A DNA stretch of 64,000 bases from Diaporthe sp. PMI_573 (taxonomy: Eukaryota > Ascomycota > Sordariomycetes > Diaporthales > Diaporthaceae). The stretch's first letter is position 1, and every line of letters starts with the position of its first letter. Positions 1 through 11,455 of the stretch are shown in pieces. The notes beneath the pieces are model-generated. The model was not told where the DNA came from, did no database searches, and was given only the letters and a program-made list of their open reading frames with translations. The translations under genes and the position numbers were made by a program. The stretch lies in contig JAJTUP010000099.1 in the NCBI GenBank assembly GCA_021399435.1, forward strand, positions 124,001 through 188,000, read 5' to 3'.

Positions 1-2
1 TT

Positions 3-1091
3 CGGGGATTTGGGAGCTTCATCACCGCCTTGGTAACCAACCTCTTCATAGAATTACGAGATCCTAACTGCGTCCGTGGGGAATTTGTGCGCCGAGTTCT
101 AAGCAGGCTTCTCAATGACGCAATATCTGTCTTCGACTATAAGTCCTACAGGGATTACCTAGGCGATAAGTTCCACGATATCGCGTGCTCTGGAAGCGCA
201 CCCAAGAGCAACCGATACACTCGACCCGGGCCATTTCTAGATTTTTACAACTTTGCAGAGGCTTGCGGGAAGGACAGCGAAGCACCCTCCAGGTTGTTGC
301 GAAGGCTCCAGATGCAGGTTTCCCAAGCTCGAGAGACATCAGTATACATGGCATATTACCTGACGCCGCTGATGGGATCCCTGGCTCTTTCCCTGGACAC
401 GTCTTCTCAGGACGCGCGGTCGTGCTTTCAGTCACTCGCAAAGGCCTGCATCGTCTGGGGCGTGGGCGAAGAGCTGCCACCACCTCAGAACTGGGCTCGG
501 CCGGACGAAGTCGGGACGTGTGACCAAGAGACCGAATGTAAGTGGTGTGCCGAAATGAACGTCTTCTTGAGAGATGGTACAGCCAAGGAATACACAATAA
601 ATGCGGGTAGAGGTGTGGCTTACATTGATGTCAAAATCCATCTGGAGCGCTGTTTCGACCACATTGGTCAAAAGATCCTGTGCCGTGTCGCATACTTCAG
701 ATCCGAGACTTCGAAAGAAAGGGAATCTCGACTTCGCTTCACCAAAACCACAAAGGGATGGGAAAACCACCGGGAACAGCGGGAACGCAGGTGCAAAAGT
801 GTACGAGAGGATCTCGAGAAGCTGCCGCAGCTTGCACGGGACAGGCTGAACGAGCTGCTGGGCACCGATGACTACGGCCGCTTGATGGGTCTCGACTACG
901 ACTGGGCCACCGCCGCCACCGCTGCCGCCCCAAAGCAACCGCCGGACGGAGACGCGGGCTTGGAAGGGAGCGGGACCGAGCGTGCGCCAGTGCCGGCGAA
1001 ACACGCGCGTGACGAAGACGAAGACGCGCACGGGAGCGATACTGAGCCTGCGTTGGTGCCAGCGAAGCGCCACCGCCGGCGCGCTGAGTGA
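3..1091 (+). CDS. 3' part of an unidentified gene, cut by the window edge
   Basis: The frame is open from the first bases of the window, so this is the C-terminal part (about 360 aa) of a longer protein. A C-x2-C pair (CKWC) is followed by a short region and a Lys/Arg-rich helix, an arrangement I loosely associate with the C-terminal part of large fungal proteins annotated as 2OG-Fe(II) oxygenase-like; that link is tentative. The tail is low complexity: two imperfect copies of a unit ending in PAK-H/R (VPAKHARDE and VPAKRHRRR) separated by Asp/Glu runs. The final KRHRRR could be a nuclear localisation signal. The stop codon is TGA at 1089-1091. No N-terminal domain or catalytic site can be seen, so function is left open. 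Confidence 0.55.
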   Translation, partial: RGFGSFITALVTNLFIELRDPNCVRGEFVRRVLSRLLNDAISVFDYKSYRDYLGDKFHDIACSGSAPKSNRYTRPGPFLDFYNFAEACGKDSEAPSRLLRRLQMQVSQARETSVYMAYYLTPLMGSLALSLDTSSQDARSCFQSLAKACIVWGVGEELPPPQNWARPDEVGTCDQETECKWCAEMNVFLRDGTAKEYTINAGRGVAYIDVKIHLERCFDHIGQKILCRVAYFRSETSKERESRLRFTKTTKGWENHREQRERRCKSVREDLEKLPQLARDRLNELLGTDDYGRLMGLDYDWATAATAAAPKQPPDGDAGLEGSGTERAPVPAKHARDEDEDAHGSDTEPALVPAKRHRRRAE

Positions 1092-1239
1092 GGCGACCGG
1101 GAGCAGCGGATGAGAGGAAGAGAAACAGACGGGCGGGGGGCTGCAGGGGCATTCGTGCTGCCGCGATTTCACGCCATGCTTGTACTCGTTTACAGACCGT
1201 TCTCTATTACACCGTATAATTGCACTGGAACCATGCTAG

Positions 1240-1860
1240 GCGAGGTCCATAGAGCGAACACGCCCATCATGCCTACTGCAACTTCCTCAGGACTTTGATG
1301 ATCACCGTCCTGGTCCCTATTTAAAAACGTGCGAGGCTGCCCTTAGCTTTGAGTGGAAATGCGCCAGCCACGCGTCGTCCAAGGAAGAGCACGTAAACCG
1401 TATTCTTCAAGGGCTCAAGGGTCATGACGAAAACTATATCTACGCGAAGGAGCCTGCTCGGCAGAGCGTCACCGGGCAGGACCATCCGAGACTCGCTGGC
1501 GATCATTTCCTGGCGAACAAAGCCCTGATTGATAGGACGAAGGTCTTTGAGCTGGCTAGGCGAGCACCAAAGGGTGCACACCTGCACATTCACTTCAACG
1601 CCTGTCTAGAGCCCCATATACTGCTCCAGATCGCAAGCGAGATGGACCAGATGTACATCACGAGCGATTTACCGTTGCACACAACAGATGACCCTCATCC
1701 CTTTATCCCGTCCCCCCTCGGTCCTCGAATGTGGGCCCCCCCTTGTCTTTCAACTAATCACCTTGCTGAGTACAGTACCATCTCCAGGCGAACCTTCGCC
1801 TTCGAGCCTCATCTCAATGGGCTTTCATCTTGGACTCAAATATGGTCAACACGTCTATGA
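1240..1860 (+). pseudogene. Fragment of an ADGF/CECR1-type adenosine deaminase
   Basis: In one frame the sequence reads as the N-terminal part of a fungal adenosine deaminase-related growth factor-type enzyme (adenosine to inosine). It has the stretch ANKALIDRTKVFELARR followed by APKGAHLHIHFNAC, the metal-binding HxH motif of the amidohydrolase fold, then a segment ending ITSDLPL. A stop codon lies in frame near 1237 and similarity fades after about 1700, with a stop at 1858-1860. The C-terminal catalytic His/Glu/Asp residues of the barrel are absent, so no active enzyme can be made. The call is secure as a family fragment; whether the gene was broken by RIP, deletion or transposition is not visible. 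Confidence 0.75.
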
Positions 1861-2897
1861 CTACTATTCCAGTTCCTTCATACAGCCCTTTCCTCCAAAC
1901 CAGCTTACTGCAAACCCTCTTTCTTATCTCAACCGCTCTCGCGATGCGAGGGTCTTTCACACCGCCGGAAAAATTATAGGTGAGAACGTCGTGGCCTGAA
2001 AGACGGCGGAGTCTTCTTCGCTTGCCGAGCAGTTCCGCGACTGCTCGGTAAGGAACTCCACGCCCCATCTTTTGTATCTCTCCACAGACATCTTATGAGC
2101 CGTACTGATACGTCTATTATTCTGCGCTATCTCAACAGATTTGATGTTTCCGGTCAAGCTGGACCTTAGCGATACTGCCTGGTCACAGGTAGTAATGTTT
2201 GAAATAGAAAAACCTGCTACCACTATTACTTCTCCATACAAATTATGAGACACTTAAGCATTTTTAAAGAAAGCATATTAGACTATTCCAAATGAGCAAT
2301 TGTTTTGTTTACTCTGATTTTCACATCCTTATTTCCACTTATAACCCATGATTATAGTAAAGCAGTAATACCTGACTTCCATCATATGCTCCCTCGTCAT
2401 ACACGTCTCCCACAGACTGTTTAGCCATAAGAGTGCGGACGGTAGGGCGTCCCAAATCTCCCCAGGCCCCGAAGAGCCCATCCCACCTCTTCATCCCGCC
2501 CAATTTCTCGACTACTACGGCGCATCTGGCGGATCTCTGACGCCAGAGCCAAACACGCTGCCCTCATGCTAGTGACTATGCTCCCTCCGTCGTAGAAGAG
2601 ATGTTTTAGACGATAATCCTAGAATTCAAGAGAAGGTTGCACGCACACCATTGCTAAGGAAAGATTGGTAGTTGCTTTGGACGTCGATTCAGTTCGTAGT
2701 GTATAAAAAGAAACAACAACGCAGCATTATCGCCTTGGCTGAACCCAAACAGGAATATCATCACTCAAACATCTCGACGAGGTCTCCCATCACCCGGCTC
2801 ATTGGAATCCTCCAGCTCAAGACTCTGTAGTTTCGGCCATTTTCTTGAAGCGCAGGCATTCGGCCAGTCCGCTCGCGACCTTTTCCGCAGGGTATGA
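1861..2897. other. No recognisable gene
   Basis: This stretch is AT-rich with short interrupted frames. It directly follows the deaminase fragment and may include its decayed 3' part, but no family motif is readable. Confidence 0.4.
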
Positions 2898-3521
2898 TCG
2901 TGGGCAGCAGTATATGACCTTGAGGCCTACAAAACAAGTGTCACCATCTTTCTTTTCTCGCTGGAAACGCTCAACCTCCTGGATGATCATTTCCATGGTG
3001 CCGGTGTTGTCAATCTTGCGCTTCCCATCGTCGGTTCATACCTGGGTTGTGTCAATGAAGTTGGGCCATATCTCACAGTAGCAAGGGACCTCCCACTTTC
3101 GTTGGAGTACCAGCTAGGTGTGCTCTCAGACAGGTTTAACGGTGTTCTCGAGTGTGGGGAATCGAAAGGGGCATTGAGAGTAATTGGCAGTTTGTTGATG
3201 ACGACGACACTAGCCTCTGAGCCATCGCTTGGCACCTACTGGGTTTTGTGGTGCAAGAAAAGTTCCTTAAGGGCAAATTTCGGGCCAAAAAAAGTAACGT
3301 TAGCCCGCCATGATGTTTCCTGGACACTCAATGAATGCAAAAGTTGGGGACTCGGAAACAACTGTTTAGGTCGTCTTAGAGAAAGCAAGGACATGTTGCG
3401 GTCTGCGCCGAAGTGGTGCTCATCGAAGGTTCAGCAGATGGCAGGATCAAGACGGGCGAAATCCTCCTGGAATTCTGAGCAATGGTTTACTAAGTTGGCT
3501 GACAGGGTACTAGAATACTAA
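2898..3521 (+). other. Open frame of unknown origin, possibly a decayed exon
   Basis: A 207-codon frame without an early ATG. Its first half reads like a folded protein (GAGVVNLALPIVGSYLG, then VGPYLTVARDLPLS), and it is preceded by a possible splice acceptor (TCCGCAG at about 2884-2890) followed by an in-frame stop. The second half is rich in Lys/Ser and looks non-coding. I do not recognise a family. Confidence 0.25.
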
Positions 3522-4246
3522 TAGAACCAGTCGAATAGCTCTATCCTGTATATCATGCTAGGCATGGTGACGAGACGTAATTGATATCATGCTCGATTGC
3601 ACGCTTCGATGTGGTACTATGGAATCAATCGTTGTAAGCAATTAGCACGTTAACACAACTTAGTCTTTCTGGAACACAAACCACTTTCCACCTATACGAG
3701 CGACTTTGCTGTGATCGATCCAAGCGAAGCAGGAACTGTGATCTGCACCCTGCTCGCTAACGGATGGAAACGATCTGCGCGACCACTACCCGCTAGAGAG
3801 GACTCAGAGAACTTATGGCACATACAAACGAAACATCAAAGCCCAGCGCTGTAGTATATTTGCCAGACCAAAAGCATTCCGCTTACTGACGCGGCCACTA
3901 CTAAGAGCTCGGACCACGTGAAGCAGGCGCCAATCCAGCTGCCCGAAGATAGGATGCTGGACACTTGAAAGATAGCCTTCAAGTCAAGATCGAGAGTTGT
4001 CACACGAAAGGCAGAATTTCGAGTGCCTTTTCTTGCAAATCACCTTAAAGGTTGAGAACCCTATAGGTCGAGTCGCATGCTTAAAGGATGCGCTCCAGCG
4101 AAAAAGAATGATTAGATAGCTAGGAATGCCCTTTATCTTCTGACATTTGATTTAACTGAATTGAAGCAGCATTTTTCGCGAGGAACGTGATATGCTCCTC
4201 AAATGACAGTGTGCATTCAAATGGGGGGTGGGTCCCCCTTGCCAGT
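3522..4246. other. Intergenic, nothing identified
   Basis: No frame longer than about 60 codons with protein-like composition. This is the downstream side of the Zn2Cys6-bZIP gene, which is read on the minus strand. Confidence 0.4.
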
Positions 4247-5572
4247 TTATACACTAGACCTTTCCACAGGAGAACCTGGGTTCAAGATTTGAGAAGATTC
4301 ACCGTTGTTCTCCTCTAGTCCTCCAGGTGGTGTCGGCGGAAGCTGAATTGTACATGCCATCCCGTTGTGACGGAGTATATTCACCAGACCCTGAATGGTG
4401 TCGATCAAGGCTCCGATGTCCTCGCGCACTAAAATCATCTCGGTGTTGTGTTTACGGCCCATGGTCTCTTTCTCAGCACTAATTTGCTCCAGAAGTTCGC
4501 GATTCAGCTCTACCTGCGGTGCTAGTTGTTTCCATTGCAGATCCGCCTTCAAATGTGCAATGGTGGCGACATACTGGTTGTTGAGATGCACCAAGTTTTT
4601 CGCGTGTAGTCGCTTTCGCTGTCTTGATCTGAAGCTGTAAATTAACATCCGTTATTTGTGAGGTATAGGAACCCTAGTAGCTTACGCTGATTGCCTGTTG
4701 CGTAACATTCTCCTTCGCTGCTTCAACGTCTTGATCTTAATCCCGTCACCAGACACAGAGATCATTTTATCAACTATTTTCGGCTTCCCATGAGCCAAGC
4801 ACGCTGTATTCAAATTCTTTCCCTCGTCACCGCCTTTTTTAACCTTAGTGTGATTTTCAGTGTTGCCCAGTACGTGCCGAGGCTTCAGACAGCTTTTCGG
4901 GTGTGGATGCTCTGTGTCGCCAGTTTCCAATTGTCCCAGGTCTTGAGCCCGCAATTTGCTGGGGCCGTTCCGTCCTGCTTCGCAGTCGGCAAATAACTGC
5001 TGATCACGGGGTTGCCTCGTTATATTTTGATCACAGGCAGGCGAGCCATCATGGCAACCACCCCCCAAGGAATGAGCGTGCAAGTGCAACTCGGACAAGC
5101 GGGGAGGACCGCTGGGATCGATGGCCAGCGATGGCGCCATGGATGGGGCGACATTACTGCGAGGAAGATGCTGTTGCGGGGTAGAGTTTTGCGCACCCCG
5201 CTCGTTCTGATCCAGGGGGAAGGTCAACAGCCCCTGCTCGAAGGATTCGTGGTTGATATTGTGGGTGTTCTTAGTGCAGCCGTTTGCTGTCTCTTTTTCT
5301 AGGCTTGATCTCCTTTGATCATATTCACACTCGCATTGCTGCGGCGCATTTGTGCAAGACATGCAAGGTGTGTCTCCAGAACACCTGATCTTCCTCTTCC
5401 GACAGCGTATACATGCTCTCGTCACCCTTTTCCGTTCGGGATTATGGAGGCCTTCGTTTGAGGAGATCTCTCCTAGCCATTTGATGGTACTCTGACTGGA
5501 TGAGAGTGAGTTGGCTAAGGGGTGATCTGCAGAGTGAGTGGGAAGTATTTCAGGGACCTGAGAAGAAGGCAT
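4247..5572 (-). CDS. Zn2Cys6-bZIP chimeric transcription factor
   Basis: Two exons (5572-4686 and 4634-4247) around a 51-base GT..AG intron at 4685-4635; the join is in phase (a GC|C alanine codon) and gives 424 aa. Residues 54-80 have the exact fungal Zn2Cys6 spacing C-x2-C-x6-C-x5-C-x2-C-x6-C (ACIRCRKRKIRC...). The intron interrupts a bZIP basic region: RRMLRNRQSA before it and FRSRQRKR after it together satisfy N-x7-R, with a Leu nine residues further on. The zipper is short and imperfect (Leu, Tyr, Leu at heptad spacing). A long Ser/Gln/Asp-rich linker separates the two DNA-binding domains. The ATG at 5572 is preferred over an upstream TTG-initiated frame. Likely nuclear, targets unknown. 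Each domain is clear; their combination in one protein is unusual and rests on the splice prediction. Confidence 0.8.
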
Positions 5573-7130
5573 GAGGATTATCAGGACTGACAAAGATGCA
5601 GAGGGCAACCTTCACAATGTTTTGTTCTTGCGACAAGTATAGTGAGGGTAGAGAAATTTTCAGGAGACGGGAGGGCGGGTTTAGCCTATTTTTATATTTC
5701 CATCCATTGAGTGAGTCAGCAGTGGGTTTGGATAGATTGGTTTACAGTAGCCAGTGCCAAGCTAACACAGTGAGAATCCCAGAAGGTATCAGCTCTCTTC
5801 CAGACCAGGCTCGAAAGCAGGTAATTAGAGGGCCATGGAGCCTACACCATGTTCCCCTCAACCATCACCCACTTTCCGGAGAGATGTATATATTACACCA
5901 GTCCACGCTGACGACGGTGTCGACAGTTTTCTTTTTTACTTCATCAAGTGGTTACTCAGACAATCGACTTTGTAAAATACAAATTTTACTTTTTTAGTGA
6001 ATTGTATAGTTATTGATAAAAAAATGGCTGCGGGTATGTTTTCGGGATTCTCGATTCTCGATTCTCATTCTTCGCGCAGGCCTACCTTTCTACTTTCGCA
6101 TCCGTCCTCCTGCCTCTTCTCTTCCCCTTTTCTGCCCATTCCCTGAACCTGGATGATGGGAAATAGGGAAAACCGCTGCGGCTTCTAACGATGACTACAG
6201 CTAGCTCAGTTCCAGGCTACATTAACAACAATTGCGAGTCTATGGCGGGCATTATTTGTGCTGGTGCTATTAACAACTTGTCAGGAACTTTTTTCCCAGG
6301 ATTTCCACACCCTATCCCGCACAAATACCTCAAAACAAGAGCTTCAGGTCGGTAGCCGTTGACGATCACCTCGCCCTCGCTTCCTCGGTGGAGGACTTTG
6401 ACTGTTCCTATCTTCACGTTTATTTTTAGAGCCATCCTTTCCTCTTGCTGGGACGCGGTCTACCTCGTCGGGTCTTCCCCAGTGTTCGAACATGTACAGG
6501 TGTGTCCGGAAGCATCGTCAGTCTCATTGGAAACAGCACGACCACACCCATAGGTGGAGTTGTGTGACTGCCGGACTCAGACGGGGAGCTCCTGTCTAAG
6601 TTATATGTGTCTTTTGCGCACTCTTGTTCTATTCAGCACAAACAGCTCCAGGCACGTATGAGACGCGCAACAACCATATTGGGAGACAATGAGATCCACA
6701 TGTGGTAGACCTCTGGGCGTGCAGTCTCTAGGGTAAAAGATTGCACATGTGGCCATGCATGAAGTGGACAGATGCTCAACGGAAGACATCGCCCGGCCTT
6801 GCTTTTTTAAAGGGTACTGTGATCGGATTAAGAACGAAACCTACTCCTTACTGATTTTACGCTGCACCCTATCAGCTCTGGCGGTTCGGCTCCGCGGCTG
6901 GGGTCAGCTTCTGAGTCATGCCGATTTAGTCGGCCTCGGCAGGGGCAGCACCGAGCCAGCTGGCTCTGGTCCGTCTGAAGATGCCGCACGGCCGAACGAG
7001 CCCAATATAAATTAACCGGTCGACCACCGGGATGCAAGGAGCTTCGTTGTATAGTCAAAAGAGCCCCCGCGATCCCACCCAGTGTTGTAGCTTGTACGCC
7101 TGTCTGGACATCTAGACCGTGCATCACGAG
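5573..7130. other. Intergenic, promoter side of two divergent genes
   Basis: No convincing coding frame. The left part is the presumed promoter of the Zn2Cys6-bZIP gene (minus strand). The right part, from about 6880, is GC-richer and carries TATAAAT at about 7006, roughly 120 bases before the acetyltransferase ATG. Confidence 0.4.
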
Positions 7131-7847
7131 ATGTCGTCGACCGGAAACCCCACCCCGCGGCTTCGCATCCGCCGCGGCACGCCGGATGACGCAGTGGCGC
7201 TCGCGAAGGTGCAGATGGAGGCCTTCGCGGCGGACGCGATGCACAAGGCCATGCACCCGCCGGGTGTGAACGACGAGTCGCTGGAAACGGTCGCCGGGTC
7301 TATATTCCCCTCACCTAAAGAGGCGGCGGACCCTTCCGTCGAGATCATCATCATGGTGGCTGAGCTCCTGGCGGAGGGAAGTGAGGCCGACGGGACTCAG
7401 GAGCCCGTGATCGTGGCCTTTGCCAAGTGGAAGCTGGTTAAGGAGGAGCAGCCGAGGGAAAAGTGGGATGCAAGGGACGAGGAGATGTCGGAAGACAACC
7501 TGGGCAAGGTTGCAAATACCGCCGTGTTCGAGAAGTTCGTCAGCGGCTTGCACGAGATGAAGACGCGCTGGGTGAAGGGAGAGCCGCACATGAGTGAGTT
7601 CCTTGGCTCTCTCCCACACACACGGCAGCAGGTATAAGAGCGTTTTACCTAACAGGCCCTCACAGGTCTCCTTACCCTGGTGGCCACGCCTACCCGCCAA
7701 AAGCTCGGGGCCGGGTCAGCCTTGCTCAAATGGGGCTGCGAGCTCGCCGACAGGGAGAACAAGACGATATGGCTGGAGTCATCGCCACCCGGATACCCTC
7801 AGTACAGGAAATTCGGGTTTGAGGATGATGGGAAAATAATATTGTAA
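7131..7847 (+). CDS. GNAT-family N-acetyltransferase
   Basis: Two exons, 7131-7593 and 7666-7847, around a 72-base intron (GTGAGT donor, CCTAAC branch site, CACAG acceptor); the phase-1 join gives 214 aa. The N-terminus has the usual first strand and helix (LRIRRGTPDDAVALAKVQMEAF). Exon 2 carries the acetyl-CoA binding motif A, R-Q-K-L-G-A-G-S-A at residues 165-173, followed by ALLKWGCELAD and the C-terminal GYPQYRKFGFE typical of fungal GNATs. Such enzymes transfer an acetyl group from acetyl-CoA to an amine; the substrate cannot be told from sequence. Without splicing the motif A exon is out of frame, which supports the intron. The gene looks intact. Confidence 0.88.
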
Positions 7848-7854
7848 AACGATG

Positions 7855-8185
7855 CCCTCCTGAATTCACAGAGAATTCACGGAGGATTCCCTAACTATAT
7901 AAATACACGGTGAATTAACAGTGAATACACCGTGAATTCACCGTGAACGAATGGATTCACGGTGAATTCACGGGAAATTCACCAGTGATGCACCGTGGGG
8001 TGCATCAATTCCTCGCTCAAAATGACTTGGCTCCACCCAAGTCCATCCGGTATATGCAACCAACGGGCGGATGAACTCCGAGGGGTTCATGTAGCCACGT
8101 CGGGCGAAGCCCCTTCTCGTTGACCCCTAGCTAAGTTCATCCAGAGTATGTGATGAAAAAAAAAAGGGGGTAGATGAATTCGCAA
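7855..8185. repeat. Cluster of GTGAATTCAC palindromes and hairpins
   Basis: At least seven copies or near copies of GTGAATTCAC lie at 7860-7985. They are followed by a perfect 9-bp hairpin at 7986-8007 (TGATGCACC, loop GTGG, GGTGCATCA), an ATGAAC/GTTCAT inverted pair near 8070-8090, and GAATTCGCAAGGAATTC near 8180. The same motif recurs at 9015-9105 on the other side of the accessory ORF, so it belongs to the gypsy element. It could be its 3' noncoding region or LTR, but no matching second LTR exists here to prove it. Confidence 0.6.
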
Positions 8186-8190
8186 GGAAT

Positions 8191-8877
8191 TCATGCAGTA
8201 ATGTCCTGAAAAGGCAGCGAAACCAGAGTGAAACCTATTGTGTTGATGGTGTAGGTATAGGCTTGGGTGGTAGTATTCGGGGGCAGGAGGTGGTTGGCAT
8301 GTACGCCTGGTCTGCTTCGCTGGTTAGTGGGAGCTCCGCGACTGTTTGCTCGCCCTTCCATGGGTGGGCGCCAAAGCTTCCAGCCGCGGTACAGCGGGCT
8401 GTTGCGGTCGACCCATCGCGGGATTGGGTACTGGTGGATGTATTCCTGCGCCAGGTACTCGGGGATGGCTCGGCCAATGGGGAAGTCGGGCAGAATGTCG
8501 CGAGGTACGTAGATGTTGCACTCAACATCGCGGTCAGGCAGGCCGTTGTAGCCTTCGTCGTGGAGAGATTGTCGGAACGCCGCGCAGCCGCCGGTTCGGC
8601 GAGCCAACAGGCTGTCGTATCGGCCGGTCGTGGTGTACGTTCGAAGCGACACACCTGTTTCTCCGCCGTACAAGTACGCAGCCCAACGGTACCCTTGGAG
8701 GGAGAGTTTGCCGGCCTTGCACGGCTCGGCCACCAGGCGACGATACTCGTCGGTGCGGCTTCGACGAGGCTGGTCCACGCCGGGGTCTCTGGACGTGGGA
8801 GTGTCGTGGGTATGGTTCAGACCGAATGGCGGGAGGGCCGTGGCAACGCGGGCTGGTCGGCAACTTGTTGCGGCTTA
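8191..8877 (-). CDS. Accessory ORF downstream of gypsy pol
   Basis: A frame open from a stop at about 8875 down to 8191, on the same strand as pol and about 220 bases after it. It has no good ATG; a GTG-initiated part of 195 aa runs from 8778. It reads as a real protein: GYRWAAYLYGGETGVSLRTY, then a Pro/Asp-containing stretch (NIYVPRDILPDFPIGRAIP), and IPRWVDRNSPLYRGWKLW. No transmembrane or zinc-binding motif is seen, so it is not an obvious env or gag. The plus-strand frames here (8263-8937) have shadow-like composition. Expression would need splicing or a frameshift from pol. Function unknown. Confidence 0.45.
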
Positions 8878-11455
8878 TGCGAGGATGGTTCGTCGCCGCT
8901 GACGGGCGTGAGGTTTGGACGGGCGGGCAAGCCGTGATGGTACAGGGCGGGCAGCGTGGTACAGACAGGCGGAGCAGATGGTGAGCAGTGTTCGTGAATG
9001 GTATGGGAATGCGCTGTGAATTCACGACAAGACGGTGAGGAAGGCGGTGGGTGGTTGCTTGGGTCGCGTGTGAATTCACCGTGTGTTGACGGTGAATTGT
9101 TTACACGCGCCTTGCCGCCCTACGATTGGCCCGTGCGTTTCGACTGAGCGACGGGTCGACGGCAGCATGGCCGTCTGACATGGTCCCTTGGGCACCTTGG
9201 CCTTGTCCCTGCCGTGGTCCCCTTTTGTTTGCTGTCGCCGGCCGGTTGGCCGGCGACGCGTCCTGGTCGACACGGTCGAGGACCTTACGCGGTCCTCGGG
9301 GGGTGATGACTTCGCCTGGCTTGGGCAATGGTGGCTCCCTTGCTTCGAGGCCGTGGGCACGCTGACGGAGGGCTGCCATTTGTGCCCTCCGTGCCTCGAA
9401 GTCCTGAATCAGCTCCGCGGCCCGCATGTGCTTAGCGGGCATCCAGACGTTGTACTGGTTTGGGTGGTCCGCCCACTTGATGAGGTACTCGACCGTGGTA
9501 GCACCTCTCCCAACCTTGCGGTCCCGTCTCTGGATGATCCGCTCGACTTCGTAGTGTTTGAATGCCTCTAGTCCTTCGCCCTGGTCGTCCTCTACTTCCA
9601 CGGCCTCCCCAAAAGGGGGGTCTCGGTGGTATGGGTCCGAGGCTGGAGGCTGTGCTGGTGACAACTGCGTCACGGAAACCACGTCGTGAGCGTTGATGTG
9701 TGGTGGGAGCCGCAGTTTGTATGCTAGTACGCCCACCTTCTCCTGTACTTGGACTGGTCCCATCCGCTGCTGGGAGAATTTTCGCGGAGGGTGCCCCGGT
9801 AGGTTATACCCTTTGCCTAAGGATATGTACACCCAGTCCCCCGGATGGAACTGTTTTCGCCGGTGTTTATGGTCGTATTGCATTTTGGCTGCCATCTGGG
9901 CCTCGGCGATAGCAATTTGGGCTTCCTCCTGGTACATCTCGCGGAGCAATGGTGGGCATTCGTCCGCCAGCGAGCTTAGCTGGGACGGGTTGAATCCGTA
10001 TAGCAGTTGGTTCGCCGTGCATTTGGTAGCCCGATTATACGCGTTGTTGAGGTTGAATTGCAGGGACGGTATAATGTCAGTCCACTCGCTGTCGGGGTTT
10101 GTGGTTGCCCACATACGTATGGCAATTTCGACTGTCCTATTCTTAACCTCTGATTGCCCGTCGGTTTGTGGATGCCAAGCCGTGGAGAACAGGAGCTTGG
10201 TCTGGAGGTGCTGCCAAAGGCCTTGCCAGAATTCGGACATGAATTTCCGGTCCCTATCCGAGATGATTCGCTTAGGAATTCCCCAGTTGGAGAGGTAGAG
10301 GGTTCGAAGCATGATGGTGGCCCAATCGGTGGCTGTGTATATTGCGTTGCCCGGTATGATAAGGGACGCTTTGCTGTATTTGTCCGTCACAGACATGAAG
10401 GCGTCGAAGAAGGGCGCCCGTGGCAGTTGCCACGGGGTGAGCGCAGCGGGTACATCGGGCAGGCTTGTGACGAAGTCAATAGATATTGTATGGAACGGTG
10501 TTGGTGGTGAGAGTATGGGTTGCATCTCGCCTAGGGGTTTTTGATAGTCGTTGCGGTTCACCGAGCACACGGGGCAATTGTCTATGTAGTGGGCGATTTT
10601 GCGCTTGCAGTTCTTGATCACGTAGAGGTCGGTGAGGTCATGGTAGACCCGGTCTACCCCAAAGTGGTGTTTGGAGTCGTGTGCCTCGGCGATCAGTGTG
10701 TCAGCGACTGGGGACGGTATACAAAGTCGGTGCTTCCCGGTGAATTCCCTTAAGTACAAGAGACCACGTCCGTCCAGGGTGAACGGGAGCTTGGCCTCTG
10801 AGTCGGATTGTTGCGGTTGTTGGATGATCTGAGACCACCGCTTGTGTTCTGAGTAGGCAGCGAGTAGTTGTTCCTTGAAATCCGGATCGATTTTGGTTTC
10901 AGACATTGAATGTATGGCGAATTCAAGAAGGTTGTCCAGGACTCCCTCATCTTCGACTGGCTGTTGGTAAGTCGGGAGGCGGGACAGGGCGTCGGCGATG
11001 ATGTTCGTAGTGCCGGGGATGTGATGGACGTCAAGTTGGTGCTGGCTAAGGTATTCGGAGGCCAGCACCAATTTGAGGTTCATTTTGGTTTTGTCCACGG
11101 TCTCCATGGAGGTTTGGTTGACGATCCCGACTGTTGCGGCGTGGTCGGTGAGGATGTGGACCGGTTGTACCCGGTTGGATCCGATGATTGTACGGAGCTT
11201 GCGGACGAGCCAGACAAGACATGCCACTTCCAATTCTGTTGGCCAATATTTCCTTTCCGCGGTGTTGAGTGTCTTTCTGAGATATAGGACGGGGCGTATC
11301 CATGCGCGTGGGATAGGCGACTTGCCGTCCCAGGTCTGTCCGTCGGCGAGCTGGAAGCATATTCCTGAGAAGCCGACCTCCTTGGAGGCATCCAGCTGGA
11401 TGAATAGCGGGCGGTCGGGGTCTTGGTGAAACAATGCGTTCGGTCCTGTAATATA
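8191..11455 (-). mobile_element. Ty3/gypsy chromovirus, 5'-truncated
   Basis: This minus-strand LTR-retrotransposon remnant keeps RNase H, integrase and chromodomain plus a downstream ORF. Gag, protease and reverse transcriptase are missing. Homology stops abruptly at about 11455, just before the RNase H core, where AT-rich repeats begin. Neither LTR can be defined, because the 5' end is lost and the 3' end is a field of palindromes (7855-8185). It cannot be autonomous. Confidence 0.85.

Noticed and set aside
8151..8173. A/G-only tract as a retroviral polypurine tract
   Set aside because: The gypsy element reads on the minus strand, so its polypurine tract would have to be purine-rich on that strand.
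8263..8984. Long plus-strand ORFs (224 and 212 codons)
   Set aside because: They lie opposite the gypsy accessory frame; composition is Gly/Arg/Val-rich without domain text, while the minus strand reads as protein.
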